Below, one piece after another: positions 61,052-64,000 of a stretch of 64,000 nucleotides of DNA (its first letter is position 1; each line of letters starts with the position of its first letter). The position numbers were made by a program, and so were the translations under genes. Source of the DNA: Marnyiella aurantia (GTDB lineage Bacteria; Bacteroidota; Bacteroidia; Flavobacteriales; Weeksellaceae); NCBI RefSeq assembly GCF_014041915.1, contig NZ_CP059472.1, forward strand, positions 1,488,001-1,552,000, in the 5' to 3' direction. Under the pieces are notes generated by a model. It made no database searches. It was not told where the DNA came from and worked only from the letters and a program-made list of their open reading frames with translations.

Positions 61052-62398
61052 TTACTCTACCTCTTCGAAGAATTTTTTTACTTTTTCCATTAGTGACTGC
61101 CCGAACGTCAGGTTTTTCCTCTTTTTCTGCACAGTTTGTTCCTCAGCCGCAACCTGTGCCGCTCCCAGTATCATATCCGTTTCCGGTTCTGCGGTTTTCT
61201 CCTCAATCACCTCTTCAGGCATACCCGCCTTTTTATCGCGGATCTTCAGACTTTCCATAAGCAAACCGATGGATGTTGCATATTCCGGACCTTTAAGATA
61301 CTGATTCTTATCGTTGGCAACATATTCATTGGCAAATCCGATGCGGCTGTCGAAACCGGTAATGAAATTAGCAAGCTGTCGCAGGTTCTTAAGATTGGAA
61401 CCACCTCCGGTAAGAACTATCCCTGCGATAAGTTTTTTCTTCTGTTCAAAAGCTCCATAAGCCTTCAGTTCAATATTCACCATTTCCAGGATTTCCTCTA
61501 CGCGCGCACCGATGATTTCGGCCAGCGTACGAAGGGAAATTTCCTTATCCGGGCGACCGTGCAGTCCGGGAATGGTTACATAGGTGCTTTCCTTTTCCAT
61601 ATCGGGAAGTGAGGAGCCAAACTTCACCTTAAGCTGCTCGGCATGCTTCTCGATGATAGAGCAACCTTCCTTAATATCGTCTGTAATTATTCCGCCGCCG
61701 TATGGAATCACACAGGTGTGACGGATAATGTTGTCCTTAAATATAGCAATATCAGTTGTACCGCCACCTATATCTACAATTGCAACACCTGCTTCTTTCT
61801 CTTCTTTCGTAAGCACAGCTTCGGATGATGCCAGAGGCTCAAGTGTAAGTGCTTCCATTTCGAGTCCGGCTTCTTTCACACATCTTGCGATATTGCGTAT
61901 GCTGCCCATCTGGCCAACAACAACATGAAAGTTAGCCTCCAGACGCTTACCGTGCATTCCTACAGGCTCGTGGATCTCGCCTTCGCTGTCTACCTTATAT
62001 TCCTGCGGAAGAACGTGAATGATCTCTTCACCCGGAAGCATCACAAGTTTTTTCACCTGCTCTTTAAGTGCGTCAATATCGTCCTCACCGATAAATTTAT
62101 CGGGGTTTTCCCTCATTATATAGTCGGAATGCTGCAGTGACCGGATATGTTTTCCGGCTATACCTACGGTAACTTTCTTAATTTCCACTCCGGAACTTGT
62201 CTGGGCTTCTGCCACCGCTGCGCGTATGGAGCTGATGGTTTGTGAAATATTGTTCACGATTCCCTTATGAACACCCAAACTTTTGGCCTTTCCTACTCCC
62301 AGAACTTCAATTTTTCCGTGAGTGTTGCGTCGGCCTACGATCGCAACAATTTTTGTTGTCCCGATATCGAGTCCTACTGAATACTCTTGATTTTCCAT
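61052..62398 (-). CDS. ftsA: Cell division protein FtsA
   Basis: Actin-like protein tethering FtsZ to the membrane. Conserved actin-fold motifs are YSVGLDIGTTKIVAIVGR (phosphate 1), VAIVDIGGGTTDIAIF (phosphate 2) and GIVLTGGGSNLKNL. The C-terminus has an amphipathic, basic helix (SLMEKVKKFFEEVE) for membrane binding. Length 448 residues, slightly above E. coli. It is followed by ftsZ after 45 bases. Confidence 0.95.
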   Translation of the reverse strand: MENQEYSVGLDIGTTKIVAIVGRRNTHGKIEVLGVGKAKSLGVHKGIVNNISQTISSIRAAVAEAQTSSGVEIKKVTVGIAGKHIRSLQHSDYIMRENPDKFIGEDDIDALKEQVKKLVMLPGEEIIHVLPQEYKVDSEGEIHEPVGMHGKRLEANFHVVVGQMGSIRNIARCVKEAGLEMEALTLEPLASSEAVLTKEEKEAGVAIVDIGGGTTDIAIFKDNIIRHTCVIPYGGGIITDDIKEGCSIIEKHAEQLKVKFGSSLPDMEKESTYVTIPGLHGRPDKEISLRTLAEIIGARVEEILEMVNIELKAYGAFEQKKKLIAGIVLTGGGSNLKNLRQLANFITGFDSRIGFANEYVANDKNQYLKGPEYATSIGLLMESLKIRDKKAGMPEEVIEEKTAEPETDMILGAAQVAAEEQTVQKKRKNLTFGQSLMEKVKKFFEEVE

Positions 62399-62474
62399 TA
62401 TTTGCCGATTTGATTTTTTCTACTTTTCTCTTTCACTATTTACTCTTGCCCTCCACTCAGACTTTCTTAACCAC

Positions 62475-63302
62475 TTACCGGACTGTTGCCGTGCCGGAGG
62501 TTCGCTGTGCCCGCTCTGCAGCATATTTAACCAATTCCTTGCTGGAAGCGGTAATCATGCTGTCATTCTTTCCGTAACCCGGATTCAGGGTGGTTACAAT
62601 CTGGTTATCATATTTTACAGAAACCCGGCTGTACTTTTCCGGTTCCTGGAACACCAGGAATTTTTCCACAAATGTCCGGAAGCCTTTAACTTTAAGTTCT
62701 ATTTTTTCCAATGAACCAAGTTCCACCCTATAGTGACCATCACTTGTAAGCAGGTTGTAATCTCCGCCTTCCTTTGCGATGCCTATAAAATATTTCCGGC
62801 TGAAATCATCTTTCTCTATTTTCTTCACCAGCTCTGCTACCTGCAGATATTCGCTGCGTTTCACATCGCCCTGCACCAGCATTGTGGGATGAGAATATAT
62901 TTTGGACAGGGGGAATTCATTCCCTTTTCTGTCTACATAAAAGTTTTCGCCACCCCTGTTCAGTCTGAAGGCAGGCACGCGCTGCATGATATCTACATTC
63001 AGAGCGCCGTTCAGGTTCAGATAAACATTGGCGCTGTCCACCGAGGGGAAATTATTTATCTCCTTTTCCAGTGCAGGAATATCAATATCGCCGATTTTCC
63101 GGGAAGGATTTGCCTTCCGTATAAAATCCATTACGTTTTTTTCGTCGATGAAGTATACCTTCTCCAGGCCTTTTGGATAGACCATGTTAATGGATACATT
63201 TTCCATAGGCGCATTATTGAAGCGCTTCAGGGAAAAGCTGAGCAGCAAGCCGAAAATGATTACGGTTGCCAGAATCTTCAGAAGTCTCCATTTTTTTTTC
63301 AT
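62475..63302 (-). CDS. ftsQ: Cell division protein FtsQ
   Basis: Bitopic inner-membrane protein of 275 residues. A basic N-terminus precedes one membrane span (ILATVIIFGLLLSF); the periplasmic part shows the POTRA-like section VYFIDEKNVMDFIRKANPSRKIGDIDIPALEKEINNFPSV and then LNGALNVDIMQRVPAFRLN, typical of FtsQ. It links the early and late division proteins. Placed between murC and ftsA as in related genomes. Confidence 0.9.
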   Translation of the reverse strand: MKKKWRLLKILATVIIFGLLLSFSLKRFNNAPMENVSINMVYPKGLEKVYFIDEKNVMDFIRKANPSRKIGDIDIPALEKEINNFPSVDSANVYLNLNGALNVDIMQRVPAFRLNRGGENFYVDRKGNEFPLSKIYSHPTMLVQGDVKRSEYLQVAELVKKIEKDDFSRKYFIGIAKEGGDYNLLTSDGHYRVELGSLEKIELKVKGFRTFVEKFLVFQEPEKYSRVSVKYDNQIVTTLNPGYGKNDSMITASSKELVKYAAERAQRTSGTATVR

Positions 63303-63350
63303 ATGCTTATTCCCAGTGGAATCAATCCTTATAAAAAGGTTTTCAATTTT

Positions 63351-64000
63351 TTAGACATTTACATCCTCAGTTTGAGACAGCCATGCCACAATCGGGTCAT
63401 ACAGCGTATCTATATTTCCGGCACCAACGGTAAGCAGGATGTCAAATTCTTTTTCTTTTATCTTTTCTAAAGCCGCTTCAAGACTGCTAACTTCTTTTGC
63501 TTTTGCCTGTACTTTATCAGCCAGCCAATAAGAAGTTATACCCGGAAAATTCTCCTGAATTTCGCGTGCCGGATAAATGTCCAACAACATTAATTCGTCT
63601 GAATTTTCAAGACTTCTTGCGAAATCATCAGCAAAATCACGGGTGCGGCTGAAAAGGTGCGGCTGGAAAACTACCAGCAGCTTCTTTGTAGGGTAGAAAG
63701 TCCTGATTGAACCTATCACCGCATCCAGTTCCGTGGGATGGTGTGCATAATCGTCAATGTAAATCCTGCCACTTTCAAAAAAATGCTTGGTATAGCGTCT
63801 TTTAATGCCTTTGAACGAAGCAATAGCCGATTTCAGGGTATTAAAGTCGACTCCTAAACTGTGCAGCAGTGCGATTGCAGCTGTAGCATTTTCCACATTA
63901 TGTATCCCTGGTATTTCCCAAACAAAATCCTTAACCACTTCTGTGGGCGTATGGAAATCGAAATAGATCCGGTCCCGGTCCATCCTGAGGTTATCTGAAT
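63351..64000 (-). CDS. murC: UDP-N-acetylmuramate-L-alanine ligase MurC, 3' part
   Basis: C-terminal part of MurC, which adds L-Ala to UDP-MurNAc in peptidoglycan synthesis. The visible domain contains HNVENATAAIALLHSLG, GIKRRYTKHF, the IYIDDYAHHPTELDAVIGSI loop and FQPHLFSRTRDFADDFA, all family hallmarks. The ATG at 63983 is internal, since the frame stays open to the window edge (reading SDNLR just before it), so the start is outside. Confidence 0.95.
   Translation of the reverse strand, partial: SDNLRMDRDRIYFDFHTPTEVVKDFVWEIPGIHNVENATAAIALLHSLGVDFNTLKSAIASFKGIKRRYTKHFFESGRIYIDDYAHHPTELDAVIGSIRTFYPTKKLLVVFQPHLFSRTRDFADDFARSLENSDELMLLDIYPAREIQENFPGITSYWLADKVQAKAKEVSSLEAALEKIKEKEFDILLTVGAGNIDTLYDPIVAWLSQTEDVNV

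Noticed and set aside
1-64000. CRISPR arrays, insertion sequences, prophage genes
   Set aside because: No spaced direct repeats of CRISPR type, no transposase motifs and no phage structural genes were seen; the only repeat family is at 57.1-58.4 kb.

Overview
The window is a contiguous piece of a Bacteroidota chromosome, most likely class Flavobacteriia, family Weeksellaceae (Chryseobacterium-like). The grounds are the class-specific families present (PorD/DUF4835, DUF5687 ABC permease, DUF5686 outer-membrane protein, the Bacteroidota-type RNA polymerase omega subunit, FtsZ and RseP with Bacteroidota-style extensions), the murC-ftsQ-ftsA-ftsZ-yqeY order, and promoters of the Bacteroidota type (TTG, about 19 nt, then TAnnTTTG). 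The genus is an inference. Nearly all of the window is core chromosome. There is no prophage, CRISPR array or recognisable transposase.

Layout. 0-2.8 kb: lspA (5' end outside the window), trpS, a PEGA-like lipoprotein, a HAD phosphatase. 3-6.8 kb: an ECF sigma factor, a small secreted barrel-like protein, metK, oxyR. 6.8-7.5 kb is a gap without a convincing gene. 7.5-10.2 kb: enoyl-CoA hydratase, dCMP deaminase, xerD, NUDIX hydrolase. 10.2-18.4 kb (minus strand): ABC exporter pair, recN, porD, coaBC, rpoZ, bamD, a TetR regulator. 18.5-20.9 kb (plus): TatD-like hydrolase, tcdA, rnpA, DUF4126. 20.9-27.0 kb (minus): miaB, a sigma-54 activator, lptE, a long acidic protein, a half-size TSUP transporter and an NTR/TIMP-like protein, which look like one operon. 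27.1-33 kb (minus): three secreted proteins with TonB-C-like domains, lysA, an exonuclease/GIY-YIG-like fusion and a HerA-like ATPase. 33.2-36.6 kb (plus): a Gre-like protein, then a TSUP transporter, an MBL/rhodanese sulfur protein, a cupin and DUF3820. 36.7-47.6 kb: prolyl oligopeptidase, radical SAM protein, 2OG oxygenase, menD, pabC/pabB, membrane proteins, AI-2E-type permease, thioredoxin. 47.6-56.8 kb: nitrilase, rseP, tRNA-Asn, DUF5686, L27/L21, flavoprotein, thioesterase, thiL. 56.9-58.5 kb is the only accessory-looking part: a short membrane ORF and an AT-rich CPBP protease gene among three copies of a 32-34 bp repeat with a palindromic core. 58.6-64 kb: yqeY, ftsZ, ftsA, ftsQ and the 3' part of murC (runs off the window).

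Together the genes cover envelope biogenesis (LspA, BamD, LptE, RseP, PorD), division (FtsZAQ, MurC), cofactor synthesis (CoaBC, MenD, PabBC, ThiL, MetK), RNA maturation (TrpS, MiaB, TcdA, RnpA) and sulfur/redox handling (OxyR, MBL-rhodanese, TSUP, thioredoxin). I did not find a clear undescribed multi-gene system. The best leads are the TonB-C-like secreted cluster (one member with a possible frameshift), the repeat-flanked CPBP island, the exonuclease fused to a degenerate GIY-YIG-like domain, and the acidic 593-residue protein beside lptE.
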